A stretch of DNA of 64,000 nt from positions 23,777,349-23,841,348 of the forward strand of contig OX336339.1 of NCBI GenBank assembly GCA_946902875.1, written 5' to 3'. The notes under the pieces were generated by a model. It had not been told where the DNA came from. It saw nothing but the letters and a program-made list of their open reading frames with translations, and did not search any database. The translations under genes were made by a program, and so were the position numbers. This document shows positions 50,466 through 60,910 of the stretch, one piece after another. Every line of letters begins with the position of its first letter. The stretch's first letter is position 1. The stretch is from Nematopogon swammerdamellus (lineage: Eukaryota; Arthropoda; Insecta; Lepidoptera; Adelidae).

Positions 50466-51085
50466 ATTGGTTCGTACTATTTCCCTGTACGAAATATTTG
50501 AACATATTTTTAGAATAGAATAGAATAGAAACTGTTTATTGCACACAAATTGAAAGAAGAACAGTACACGACAAGAAAGAAGAAATGAAGGATTATCTCT
50601 AGGAATTGGATTTATCTCTACAAATACAACAGGTACTTATACATAATTTCCACTACCACGGGTAAAATATAAATATCAAGTAACCCATTATTTTAAATCA
50701 ATCAGCTTTACTCACGGTTTCACTCCGAGCTATGTGGCTCGACGTTTCGGGCCAAGCGTATGGCCCATCTTCATGGAGCACTCTGCCTTGTGCGACGGTT
50801 GGCAGAGAACTTGCAACAACAGAGGTTGAGTTCTCTGCCAACCGTCGCACAAGGCAGAGTGCTCCATGAAGATGGGCCATACGCTTGGCCCGAAACGTCG
50901 AGCCACATAGCACGGAGTGAAACCGTGAGTAAAGCTGATTGATTTAAAATAATGTCTAACAACCACGGTAATTTAAAAACCCACATCAAGTAACCCTTTT
51001 TAGGACCGTAGTACTAGTGACAGCAAGTGGTGCCAACCTAGCGGATGATACAATGACATGTGTCAGAGGTAAAATAACTGTGAAA
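50466..51085. repeat. R-12 repeat, copy split by a palindromic insertion
   Basis: Sequence matching 12210-12500 runs 50466-50686 and resumes at 50985. The intervening 298 bp (50687-50984) is the insertion described next, which duplicated atcaagtaaccc. Confidence 0.8.
50687..50984. mobile_element. Palindromic insertion with 12-bp target duplication and hammerhead-like arms
   Basis: Arms of about 125 bp (left to 50811, right from 50829) are near-perfect inverted copies around a 17-bp centre. The target duplication atcaagtaaccc is at 50675-50686 and 50985-50996. In the right arm ATGAAGA (50866-50872), stem II gggcc/ggccc and GAAACGTC (50892-50899) resemble the hammerhead motif at 38942-38983, with the first core base changed. 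Probably a Penelope-type derivative. Confidence 0.65.
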
Positions 51086-51684
51086 TCGTGCTGTGAACTA
51101 TCTGTAAAATTCATATTTATTAGTTTGAAACGATTATCTGGGGCTAGGTTACCATTTTTAATTTTTTTTTAATTCGAAAAAATGAGGGAAGCTGTCAATT
51201 GTCAGACAAATGATTTCGAAAAGGTCGATTTTCTCAAAAATGGCTCTAACGATTTTTCTATGTATCTCTGTGTGAATCTCTACTTCAAAAATAAATACTA
51301 CTTAATTCTTATTTTTTCGAATCGTATATTTTTTTGCACACCATACGGAAGTCATACTGAAGTGAAGGCAGTTTGACGTTTGTCCCGTCAGTTTGACAGT
51401 TCGTAGAATAATATTCTTGAATCGTGTTGTATGTAAAATGTAAATATTATGTTTATCTAAACTAAAACTAAGTAGGTAGGTACTTAATTTATTAATCGTC
51501 AGCATTATTTGTGTCTGTCCACCGACCTTACGCCGAAACCGTTGAGTTCGCCAAACAAGCTAAAAAGTCAGTGAGTATTACTCTACCATTTATTTTTTAT
51601 TTATTTGATTTGACACACATTTTTATTTCTACATAGACTCTGCACCCTCCATGCTCTGCACTAGAAATAATTAGATTTTATTTA

Positions 51685-51745
51685 CAAAGCGTAAGGGCGG
51701 TTGTTCACGACACGGTTTTTCGCCGGGCCGGCGCAGGCTAAGCTT
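51685..51745 (+). mobile_element. Solo left end of the GGGCGGTTGTT Harbinger family
   Basis: taagggcggttgttcacgac... matches the start of the element at 54787 including the TAA target. The sequence then runs into the mariner at about 51745. Confidence 0.6.
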
Positions 51746-52440
51746 GTTTGGAACTTTTTGAGGCAGATCCCGACGATTTTTTGTCTCGTTTCGTTACCAT
51801 GGATGAAAGCTTGGTTCACCACCATACTCCTGAATCGAAACAACAATCGAAGCAGTGGAAACGATCTGGCTCACCCGCTCCGAAGAAGGCTAAGGTCGTT
51901 TTGTCGACCGACAAAGTCATGGCTTCAATTTTCTGGGATGCGAAGGGGATTGTTTTCGTGGATTATTTACCAAAAGGCGTAACTCAAAATATTATTGCAA
52001 CCTTTTGCGAAGATTTCGGGAAGAAATCTAAGAAAAAAGGCCGGGGTTGCTGCGGAAGAAAGTGTTGTTCCATCAAGTCGACGCCCGGGTTCACACTTCG
52101 GCAGAATCAATGTCTGAAATCCATAATTGTGGCTATGAATTATAGCCCCACGCACCTTATTCGCCGGATTAAGCCCTCTCGGATTACCACCTTTTTCCAA
52201 ATTAAAAAAAAAACACTTAGGTGGCTCGAAATTTTCGACCAAAGAAGAGGTGATAGCCGCAGTAAATGAGTATTTTGACGACCTTCCGGAATCATTTTTT
52301 TTTTCGAAGGTATAAACAAGTTGCAGGTAAGGTGGAAAAAATGCATTGACCTTGATGGAGACTGTCAAAAAATAAAAATTGATTAGAACCCACTTTTCTT
52401 TCAATTTCATGGTCGGGCTTAGAAATTTTGGATCCACCCT
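51745..52440 (+). pseudogene. Dead mariner transposase
   Basis: Plus-strand frame gives SRFVTMDESLVHHHTPESKQ, then KKAKVVLSTDKVMASIFWDA and VFVDYLPKGVTQN, the mariner transposase core with the first catalytic Asp (MDES). The downstream part continues in other frames (PHAPYSPDLSPSDY-like region near 52140, NEYFDDLPES near 52267). Frameshifts and stops show it is inactive. 5' half missing. Confidence 0.85.
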
Positions 52441-52756
52441 CGTGTAATTGTGTTAAGACTATAGAAATGTATGAATAAAACTAAACTAAGTAATATAAAA
52501 CAAAACAAAAACCTATTATTATAACCTACCTATACAAAACCTACTAAACCTCCTACAGGTGGGACGATGTGGGCACTGTTCCGAGGACGCTAGCGGCGTT
52601 GCCTCGCTGGATGGCCACACTGATACTGACAAGTGCATACTTCGGGTACTTGTACTCTATAGGTATATAATGATTTATGGAATTTATATAGTTTTGGGGT
52701 GCCTTAGGGGAAGCCGTCAAGAGTGTTCAGACTGCAGAAAAAAACCTTATTTTTCC

Positions 52757-52984
52757 ATCTTCCGGTATGGTTGGCTTAGTCGGAGGGGCCAAAGCACATG
52801 CTCCGACCAGCCAATATCACCTCCGAGAAGGTAGGTGCCATACCAGAGACTTCCCTGGATTGCTGGCTATACTGGCCTAGAGGAGAACACAACCGAGGCT
52901 GCTATGCGGCCATCTTACATCCAGTACGGTGGTACCAACCCAGTCGGCTACAATTTAAGCCTACCACCTAGTAAGGGGCAAGGG
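52757..52984 (-). repeat. S2-type SINE, partial
   Basis: The S2 body in minus orientation runs from near 52757 (tatggttggcttagtcggag) to 'cctagtaaggggcaagggaa' at 52984. Head missing. Confidence 0.7.
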
Positions 52985-52989
52985 AATTG

Positions 52990-54080
52990 ATAAAGGGGTT
53001 TGATAATGTATGCATATAAATGGATTTGATTTGATTTGATAAATCTTGCTGTTGCTTGTACCCAATGATATTATAAGTTAACCCCCTGAGCAATTCCGAT
53101 ACACTCAACTGACCAGCCAAAATTTACCGCTGAGCAACAGCGATCTATTAATCGACTTGACGTTCGGAGTTGGTTTTTTATTTTTTACTCTGTCAGCTTT
53201 GAACTTAGGTTATCTCTGTTCCTCTAATGAATATTTGAGTAATGAAAGAACGCAACAAAAAATGTTCGCAGCGATGGTGTCATTATGCGTGGTCCATGAA
53301 ACAAATATTTGCATTCTCGCTGGAAGTTCGAACCGTTCTGTGTGCGCGGTAAGTGGGTTCTGGTCAATGACGTATTGGTTCTGGTGAAAATTTTTCAAGA
53401 AGATGTTAACAAAACTTGATGCTGTTCTATTAGAAATTTATTATAGTTATATTCTAACATAAAAAAAAGATATGTTATCGCTTTACTTTTCAAGGTATCT
53501 TCGTTCTTTCATTCGTACACCCATAAAATTTGATCTCTAACCTTACCTATTTTTTATTAATTCCAATTGAAATCTAATTAACTCAAACCTATATCATATG
53601 AACGATAATTTTATCTAGATTGTAATGATGTGCAACTTTATATGGGTCCCGAAGTAAATATTAAAGTTATGATTTTATAATTGAGAAGTGCGGAGAAAGT
53701 TGCGCGCGCGTACCTTTAGAAGTTTGCTCAGCGGCTTTTCAAAAAAAGTTGGAAATTTGCTCAGAGGGTTAAAAGGAGGTAGATAGGTTATCTGAGCTCC
53801 CAAGCGGCACATTAAATACAAGACTACAGTCCTGTCTGAAGTTAGTCGCCCACCAACTACGCACGCGTTCGGACCGCTAACCACGAGCCTCTAACACATC
53901 GAAAATGCCATCGTGTTTAATGAATGAGATTCTGCACTAATTCTAATAATTGGAATAAGACTATTCGAGTCGGCGCATCACTTTATTGTTCTTCCTCTCA
54001 ACTTTTCAAGGACGTGCCATGTGTGAGCACTGAATGTCATATAGATAACCTATCTTTCCTAAAATATCATTGCTTGTACC
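52990..54080. other. Intergenic DNA, no gene seen
   Basis: Small open frames exist (for example 53157-53387) but none has recognisable motifs or coding context. Leave unassigned. Confidence 0.4.
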
Positions 54081-54084
54081 AGTC

Positions 54085-54270
54085 ATGCCTCGACCATCGT
54101 ACGCCCAGTCGGTGGCTCTGGTCGACTTCATGGAGCAGCATCCACAACTGGCGCGCGGGCGCATACAAGATGTCGACGCTCGGCATAAAGCGAACTATTT
54201 GTGGAAGGTGGTATCGCTACAGTTAAATGCGATGAACGGATGCAAAAAGGACATATCTACGTGGAAAAAA
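54085..54270 (+). CDS. Myb/SANT-like (zeste-type) protein, exon 1
   Basis: ATG-started, 62 codons: MPRPSYAQSVALVDFMEQHP, then ANYLWKVVSLQLNAMNGCKK, DISTWKK, with donor gtatgt, phase 0. The FMEQHPQLA...LW..V..QLN......W.K pattern is the Myb/SANT-like DNA-binding domain of insect zeste-type and Harbinger-associated proteins. It joins in phase to the exon at 61907 (..TWKK / YWNDKKGNAK). Host gene or transposon gene is not settled. Confidence 0.65.
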
Positions 54271-54786
54271 GTATGTAATTTTACCCTTTATTACTTTGTT
54301 ATTGTGCAGATTCCTGGGCCAGGGTTGCCAGATGGTTCAGATAAAAAAAGAGGACATTTCTCACCAAAGGGTCCCATTTTTCGGGTAAAACTTTTACGAA
54401 AAATCTATCCCCCCTTTGTTTTGTCCGCGGAAGTCTAAAACTTTTCCGCGGACAAGACTTCAAAATGGAGGACTGTCCGCGGTAAAAGCGCACACCTGGC
54501 AACCCTGTCCTGGGCTGAATATTCAGCCTGAATAAAAATTGTTTTTTCAATCTCTAAATCACAAATTTAATGTACCTACTTACTTACCTGCAAGCAGTGC
54601 ACTCTCGTTTTGTTTGAGACCGGCTGTGCGTTTTAGCGTGGCGCCATCCGGCGTTGAGGTACCTTGTTCTCCAAAGGTTGAAAGTTGCCCAGCGAGCAAT
54701 GGAGCGAGGTATGCCGTGTGGGGCCGGTACTTTAAAAGAATAGCCCCACTGCATCTCTCCCCGTGTATGTCGTAAAAGGCGACTAA

Positions 54787-55872
54787 GGGCGGTTGTTCAC
54801 GACACGGTTTTTCATCGGGCCGGCGCGCGCCCAACGCCGGGAAAGCTTGTTCACAGTCACGGTTTGTACCCGGCGCGAATCGGATGGCTGGCCGGCTGAC
54901 GTGCGGCCTCATTCCGCTCTTTCTCATTGTCTTCAAATAAAATAAATACAGTAATCATACCTACAACATCCGTGATGTCTGCCCATAACATCTTGGTGAA
55001 TTAGGTGCCATGTCAGTGCTTCCCTTCGCTCGTGCCGGCTACACTGAACTGGACGGAAAACACGAACTATTTACATAGCCGTTTCAACCGACCTTTCATT
55101 CAGTGCGGTGGTACCAACCCGGGCGAGTTAAACCCTACCACCTAATGCAAGAAGGGAATTATAGCCCTTAGCCGCCTTTTACGACATGCACGGGGAGAGA
55201 TGCAGTGGGGCTATTCTTGTAAAGTACCAGCCCCACACCGTACAAAATATCAAGAAAACCCAATCAAACGAACCTAAAATCAAAGGGGGGCATTGTTTTA
55301 TAGTCGAGTTCAAAGGATTCAATCCTGCAAACGTCTTTCCACGCATCGTAGGTAAAACGTTGGTTTTTGTATTCTTCGGTGGTTTTGTCCCATAATATTG
55401 GTCTAACATATCTTGATTTACTTCCATCGTAGCGAGGCGGCACACGCCGTGCGTACGTCCGGCTAGGTGTACAAGCTCTCACTAGACTGCATAGTCGACC
55501 GTGCGCCGGGTGTTGTAGACACGGCGCGCGCCGGGCACAGCGCCGGCTCGTCAACACACCTCCATAGCATTACATACAAGACTAGCTGTGCCCGCGGCTC
55601 CGCCCGCTCTCATATTTCACTTCACTGCTAACCTCATAAGCCATTTAGAGTGATAGTAAGTAGCCTATAGTTGATGGGAAGAATCAAGCTATCCGTAGAA
55701 TTTTGTTTTATTAAAATCGGTTCAGTGGTTCTCGAGTTATAAGCGGACAGACAGACAGACAGACAGAAAGCAGACATTGGATTTTATTATAGGTAAGGAC
55801 TGGCGACCGGCTGTAGGCCCAGCTCGGCGCCGTCGCTAGCCACGGCGAAAAATCTTGTCGTGAACAACCGCC
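54787..55872. mobile_element. PIF/Harbinger-type element with MADF coding remnant
   Basis: Ends gggcggttgttcacgacacg and its inverted match 'cttgtcgtgaacaaccgccc', with TAA duplications at 54784-54786 and 55873-55875. Inside on the minus strand (about 55265-55405) is VRPILWDKTTEEYKNQRF, TYDAWKDV, a MADF domain, the usual second protein of such elements. A repeat tail lies at 54953-55245 and an M2 copy at 55585-55795. No nuclease gene. It inserted into an S1-family repeat. Confidence 0.78.
55265..55405 (-). pseudogene. MADF-domain coding fragment inside the Harbinger element
   Basis: The minus frame reads RYVRPILWDKTTEEYKNQRF, TYDAWKDVCRIESFELDYK. LWD...EEYK and the later W.(D/E)VC match MADF. 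An upstream frame lacks the domain's usual start, so only a piece remains. Confidence 0.6.
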
Positions 55873-56065
55873 CTAAGGGATATGACTCCCTTCTTACATT
55901 ACTGGGGATGGAACACACTTATAACCAAGGCAAAAGAAATTATAATATCAAAAAACGAATGGGAAGAGAAAATAAGTCTCCTGGTAGAGTTATTATTATC
56001 GGAGGCAATGAAACTTTTTATGGAATATGTGGTGATGGGTTCAATGGCAGGATTCGGCCGCAAAA

Positions 56066-59000
56066 ATGAATAATTCCGCCAAGATAAATCGTGTAAATAT
56101 AATTCAATGGAATGCAAATAGTATACTACCAAAAAATGTAGAGTTCGAACAAACACTAAATCAAGAAAAAGTTCATTTAGGAATGGTGACGGAGACCTGG
56201 TTAGATGAAAATAAAAACTTAAAAATTAATAATTTCGAGACTTTCCGAAGAGACCGCCAGGACTCTTATGGAGGAGTATGTATTGTCACGCACAAATCAG
56301 TAAGAGCAAAACTCCTAAATCTCAGCAATGTACACTCTGGAATTGAAGTACTAGGAGTAGAGTTGTTGAATTGCCACCCCTTGAAATATGTTATAGTTGT
56401 TTACTGTCCACCATCCATTCCCACGACTCAGGCAGACTGGGAGCATATCTTCTCACAGTGGGATGCAGGGACTATAATAGCTGGAGACTTTAATGGACAC
56501 CACTCTAACTGGTCACGGAAAACCAATACAAGAGGTGAACAATTATACAACGCAAGCTCTGAATACCAATTTATTACATTGAATGATAGAAATTACACAA
56601 GAATTAAACAAGTTAATGGCACAGTACAAAAATCTTCACCGGATATTACCTTCTGTACAACGGACTTAGCCCTCGTATGCGACTGGAAGGTAACAAACGA
56701 ATCACTCGGTAGCGATCACCTAATGATAAAAGCTTCAGTGGGCATTGAAAGCTTCAGATCTACACAAAAAAGACGCAACTTAAAGGATGCAAACTGGAGG
56801 TTGTACCAAGAAACATTAGAAAAAACACTGGACACCTATGAACTTCCTCTGGCAGCACAAGAAGCCTACGATTACATAACAGACAAAATCTATGAAGCAG
56901 CAGAACACAGTATCCCCTGGATCAAACACAATCCCAATCCGCAAAACACATTCAAGCCAAAACCCTGGTGGACACCGTCTCTGTCCAAAGCAGTGGCTGA
57001 AAGAAGACTAGCATTAGCACAAATAAGAAGAAGAGCAACACCTGAAAACTTCGAGCAACTCCAACGCAAAATATCAGAAGCACGTCGAGAAATACGCAAA
57101 GCAAAAAGCACTGGTTGGAGAGACTTTTGTGATAATATTAACAACCAAACAACAACTTCTGAGCTTTGGCGCAAGATGAAATGGCTGAAGGGTATTCGGT
57201 CAGGGCAATCTACTGTAGACAAAAAATTAGCGGAAGAACTTTTGTGCAGCCTCTGTCCAGATACGGTCTCAGACCCTCCGGGCACTTTTGGAGGACCATC
57301 AGGACAGCTAGACGAGGAATGCACCAAAGAAGAATTAGAAAATGTACTCAAAAGTAAAGACACTGCACCAGGGACAGACTACATTAGCTATTCCATGTTA
57401 AGGAATCTCCCCCGAGTCGGTAAGGCTGTATTGGTCCAAGTATATAACAAAATTTTTGCTTCTGGAGATATACCACGTCAATGGAGATATATCAGGGTTA
57501 TCACAATCCCAAAACCTGGTAGAGATCCATCCCTGGTATCATCTCTACGGCCTATTTCCTTGATATCATGTATGTGCAAAACTTTTAATTTAATTATTGT
57601 AAGGAGGCTAGAGTGGTTTGTTGAAAAGAACAAAATTCTAACAAATAACTCAACAGGATTCAGACGTGGGATGTCTTGCTTGGAAAACGTTTCCAGATTT
57701 GTCACTAGTATACAAATTGCCCAAACGACTAATAAACCTACTCTGGCTTGCTTTATTGATGTTGAAAATGCCTACAATAATATAAATATCCCAGCATTAA
57801 TTTACTCTCTACGTAAAATCAATATTGGCGAACTCACTATACAATATATTGAAAATTACTTAAAAGAAAGATATTTACAAATTCAGATAGAGGGTGAGCA
57901 ATATATTCAAAGAATGTGTAATAAAGGCCTAGCACAAGGGGACCCACTCTCGCCGTTATTATTCAATATAATAACCTCGAGAGTGGCTAGAAAAATTTAT
58001 GATATTTCAATCCTACAATTTGCAGATGATTTTGTTATGTATATAACTTGTAAAGACATTCAATACGCCTCCACATGCATGGAAAAGGCACTGAGGGATG
58101 TTACTAACTTACTGGGTGAAATTGGTCTGGATATAGCTCCAGAAAAGTCCAAAATATGTATATATGCACGAGGTAGAAATAGAGCCAATATAAATGTCAA
58201 GGTGAACAGTATTCCCATTGTTAGAGCTCAAACTGTTAAATTTCTGGGTGTCTGGCTAGATCAATCACTCAAATGGCGTGAACACATAAATGAAAGCTGC
58301 AATAAAATAATGAAATACATGAATGTTCTTAAAGTTCTGGCAGGGTCGTCGTGGGGTGTTCATCCTATCCAATTAAGACGATTATACATAACATTAATAA
58401 GAAGCAGAATGGATTATGGCAGTTTTTTGTATGGTCACTGTGCGCAAAGTCACTTGAATAAGATGAACACTCTACAAAATAGAGCGATGAGAATTTGTGG
58501 AGGATACATCAAAAGTACACCAATACATGTGATGCAGAGTGACTTATGTATACAACCATTGCACGTGCGAAGACAATACCTAGGCAGTAAATACTATTTG
58601 AAGATGAAGTCACGCACAGAAAACCCACTGATAAAGCTGTTACAAGAGCTTTTAGATAAATGTACCTATGCCTACTGGCGACGGAGGAATACTCCTATTC
58701 TACTCAAGTGTCATAGCTGCATGAGTGATTGGGAAATTGAAAATTGTTCTATTCAAAAGATGTTTACATTAGAGGTTTGGCCCTCTAAAATCCAACTAGA
58801 CGTTCATGTTCATGTACCAGGTATAGATAAACCGAAAAAAGATGAGTCAAAAATAGAAATAAAACAAAAAGCCGACTTTATGATTAGGGAAATGTACAGT
58901 GAACACTACAAAATCTATACAGATGGCTCAAAAAATGATAATGGGACAGGGGCAGCCTTTTGGGACCCGCAAACCAACGATGGGATGGAGATCAACATAC

Positions 59001-59140
59001 CCGCAAAAGTTCCTATCATGACTGCTGAACTAATTGCGATTTCAGAGGCCCTTTCGTACAGCACATCGACCGGTTCTAATAAGACAGTCATACTCACAGA
59101 TTCAAAAAGTGCACTTCAACACCTCGTCACAGATTACTAA
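56066..59140 (+). CDS. Non-LTR ORF2: AP endonuclease, reverse transcriptase, start of RNase H
   Basis: 1024 codons, open. N-terminal EEP endonuclease (residues about 10-230: IIQWNANSIL, GMVTETWLDEN, AGDFNGHHSNWS, GSDHLMI). Reverse transcriptase about 470-720: RPISLISCMCKTFN, ACFIDVENAYNNI, GLAQGDPLSPLLFN, catalytic LQFADDFVMYI. RNase H begins at about 955 with KIYTDGSKNDNGTGAAF and continues MTAELIAISEAL, TDSKSALQHL, then is cut by the insertion; the last 3 codons (TDY) come from inserted DNA. All RT catalytic residues seen are intact, so loss of RNase H is recent. Confidence 0.92.
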   Translation: MNNSAKINRVNIIQWNANSILPKNVEFEQTLNQEKVHLGMVTETWLDENKNLKINNFETFRRDRQDSYGGVCIVTHKSVRAKLLNLSNVHSGIEVLGVELLNCHPLKYVIVVYCPPSIPTTQADWEHIFSQWDAGTIIAGDFNGHHSNWSRKTNTRGEQLYNASSEYQFITLNDRNYTRIKQVNGTVQKSSPDITFCTTDLALVCDWKVTNESLGSDHLMIKASVGIESFRSTQKRRNLKDANWRLYQETLEKTLDTYELPLAAQEAYDYITDKIYEAAEHSIPWIKHNPNPQNTFKPKPWWTPSLSKAVAERRLALAQIRRRATPENFEQLQRKISEARREIRKAKSTGWRDFCDNINNQTTTSELWRKMKWLKGIRSGQSTVDKKLAEELLCSLCPDTVSDPPGTFGGPSGQLDEECTKEELENVLKSKDTAPGTDYISYSMLRNLPRVGKAVLVQVYNKIFASGDIPRQWRYIRVITIPKPGRDPSLVSSLRPISLISCMCKTFNLIIVRRLEWFVEKNKILTNNSTGFRRGMSCLENVSRFVTSIQIAQTTNKPTLACFIDVENAYNNINIPALIYSLRKINIGELTIQYIENYLKERYLQIQIEGEQYIQRMCNKGLAQGDPLSPLLFNIITSRVARKIYDISILQFADDFVMYITCKDIQYASTCMEKALRDVTNLLGEIGLDIAPEKSKICIYARGRNRANINVKVNSIPIVRAQTVKFLGVWLDQSLKWREHINESCNKIMKYMNVLKVLAGSSWGVHPIQLRRLYITLIRSRMDYGSFLYGHCAQSHLNKMNTLQNRAMRICGGYIKSTPIHVMQSDLCIQPLHVRRQYLGSKYYLKMKSRTENPLIKLLQELLDKCTYAYWRRRNTPILLKCHSCMSDWEIENCSIQKMFTLEVWPSKIQLDVHVHVPGIDKPKKDESKIEIKQKADFMIREMYSEHYKIYTDGSKNDNGTGAAFWDPQTNDGMEINIPAKVPIMTAELIAISEALSYSTSTGSNKTVILTDSKSALQHLVTDY

Positions 59141-60152
59141 ATAGTTACTTCGTAACAGATGAATCTCTCCATAGAAAAAGTTACGTACCTTCGGCTTTAA
59201 TAGCCTAAACTTTTACGACGCCAGTCGCTGCGTGCGAAAATGTACCTAAACGAAAGAGCGTAAAGTGATTATTGCTTTGCAGCTGCGCGCGGACGCGGGG
59301 CCTTGAAGCAAATTCGGTGACGTTAGGGCTGCTACTTTCGATAAAAATATCAATGCATTACACAATCTTTAATATTATTATATTGTAAAGAGGAAATATG
59401 TGTGAATGTTTGTTCGCGAGCTGCAGCACAGATTTAAAAATGTTTTTTTACTGTTAGATAGGCACCAATTTTTTTTTTGTTTAACATATAGGCTACTACT
59501 AGTTTTAGCACGCGGCTTCGCCCTCGTTAAAATATATTAAAGGAAGAAATTAGTTCAGCCCGAAAATACTTCAGGTAATCCTACCTACCTACTACCCCTG
59601 TAATGTTATTATTGTTACCTGTACTACTACCTGTTACTAAGCCCCGCCGTCCGTCCGTCTGTCAGCGGGCTGTATTTCTATTACCGCTATAACAAGAAAT
59701 AGTAAAAATATAAAAAATAAAGTACCTACATAGTGTTAAATCTTGTACGGTGGTACGGAACCCTTCGTGTGCGAGTCCGACTCGCACTTGTCCGGTTTTT
59801 TAGAATAGGTAATTATTGCTCAACAAAAACAATATACTCACATTTCTTCATCAGCAGGTAAATGGAAAAAAGAGAGATTTTTATCTCTCCTCTTGCTGGA
59901 TTTACATCCATCTACTGCACATAAATTGCCACTGCCACTATTAACAGAAGCCATGTCAACTTGAATTAAGACATAGGCAAAGAAACTCTTTGGATATAGG
60001 TAGGTACGACCGTACGAAGCAGTAGCGTGAACGCGCGCTCACGTAGGTTAGCTCCACGCGGCTGTCGGCAGCCCAATGAATTATGGATCGCCGGCGGTCC
60101 GGTCGGCGGTAGGTAGTTATCGCGCGCAAGTACATAGAGTGCGTGAGCCCTG
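59128..60152. mobile_element. 1.0-kb DNA element with THAP zinc-finger exon, inserted in RNase H
   Basis: Flanked by acctcgt at 59121-59127 and 60153-60159 (7 identical bp; 8 if one mismatch is allowed). Ends are cacagatta... and ...gagccctg. On the minus strand at 59842-59954 a THAP-type frame sits. The rest is non-coding, including an M1 scrap (about 59640-59800). THAP plus about 8-bp duplication suggests a P-element-like or hAT-like deleted transposon. Confidence 0.7.
59842..59954 (-). pseudogene. THAP-domain first exon (transposase fragment)
   Basis: ATG-started: MASVNSGSGNLCAVDGCKSS, then RRDKNLSFFHLPADEE, then donor gtgagt. The C-x4-C...F-x-L-P start is the N-terminal half of a THAP zinc finger, the DNA-binding module of P-element-type transposases. 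Later exons are missing, so the element cannot encode a full transposase. Confidence 0.65.
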
Positions 60153-60159
60153 ACCTCGT

Positions 60160-60823
60160 GTCCTGTACGAAGGGCAACCTTGGAAGATCGGTTTCATACG
60201 AAATACTAAAAGATATATATAAAATGAGCACCGAAGGTAAGAGCATAACTCTACAATGGATTCCATCGCACGTTGGTATTGCGGGCAACGAGGAGGCTGA
60301 CTGCCTGGCTAGTAAGGCTTGTACATCTGATGCAATAATTAGTCAATGTAAAACTTTCTGCACTGACCACCTACCCGAAATAAAAAAGAACTGTTATAAT
60401 ATGTGGAAGCAATATTTCGATGAGAGATCAGTGCAGAAAGGTATATGGTACAGAACAATGCAGTGTGAACCGTTAAAAATTCCCTGGTTTGCCAAGAGCG
60501 ACAGACCGAGAACAGAAATTGTAATGGGCCTGAGACTACGATCTGGACACATTCCAACAAATAAGACAATGTACCTTATGAAGATAGCACAATCACCCAA
60601 CTGTAGCATGTGTGGGATAGAAGAGGACCTACTCCATATACTGTTGGAATGTGCCCGGAACCAAGAACTGAGGCAGAAGCTATTGAGAAACTTAAGAACT
60701 GACAGACTCAACCTGTTTTTTAAAGTACATGAAGCCTTGGGGCGAGCTCAGGGGGAGGAGTTTGAATTCATACTAAGTTTTTTTGTAAAGTCACAGGCGT
60801 TGAATCGTGCTGAAGTACAATAA
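60160..60823 (+). CDS. Non-LTR ORF2, remainder of RNase H and C-terminus
   Basis: Continues the frame after the insertion: CTKGNLGRSVSYEILKDIY, WIPSHVGIAGNEEADCLA (RNase H catalytic region, H and D present), and a C-terminal Cys/His motif CSMCGIEEDLLHILLEC typical of these ORFs. Stop at 60821-60823. With 56066-59127 it would be one uninterrupted protein in the ancestral element. Confidence 0.9.
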
Positions 60824-60910
60824 AAAATCAATATAGTTACTATGGGGCTGGCATAGCCAGGAATGGCTAAAGCCCTAAACAAAATAAAGATTAAAAAAAA
60901 AAAAAAAAAA

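Larger units (their letters stand above)
55903..60910 (+). mobile_element. Non-LTR retrotransposon (endonuclease + RT + RNase H), near-complete ORF2
   Basis: Runs from 55903 to a poly-A tail at 60890-60910, inserted in an S1-family repeat with target duplication attact (left 55897-55902, right about 60910-60915). It is 5' truncated: only the end of ORF1 (to 56073) remains, overlapping the ORF2 start (atgaataa). ORF2 is at 56066-59140, then resumes at 60160 after a 1.0-kb insertion inside RNase H. A Jockey-superfamily member with RNase H (I/LOA-like) is inferred. Confidence 0.88.

Noticed and set aside
50687..50984. Assembly artefact
   Set aside because: Exact 12-bp target duplication and an intact empty site at 12210-12500 argue for a real insertion, though read support should be checked.
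53157..53387. 76-codon frame with hydrophobic start
   Set aside because: Not part of any gene model I can support; composition resembles chance AT-rich ORFs.
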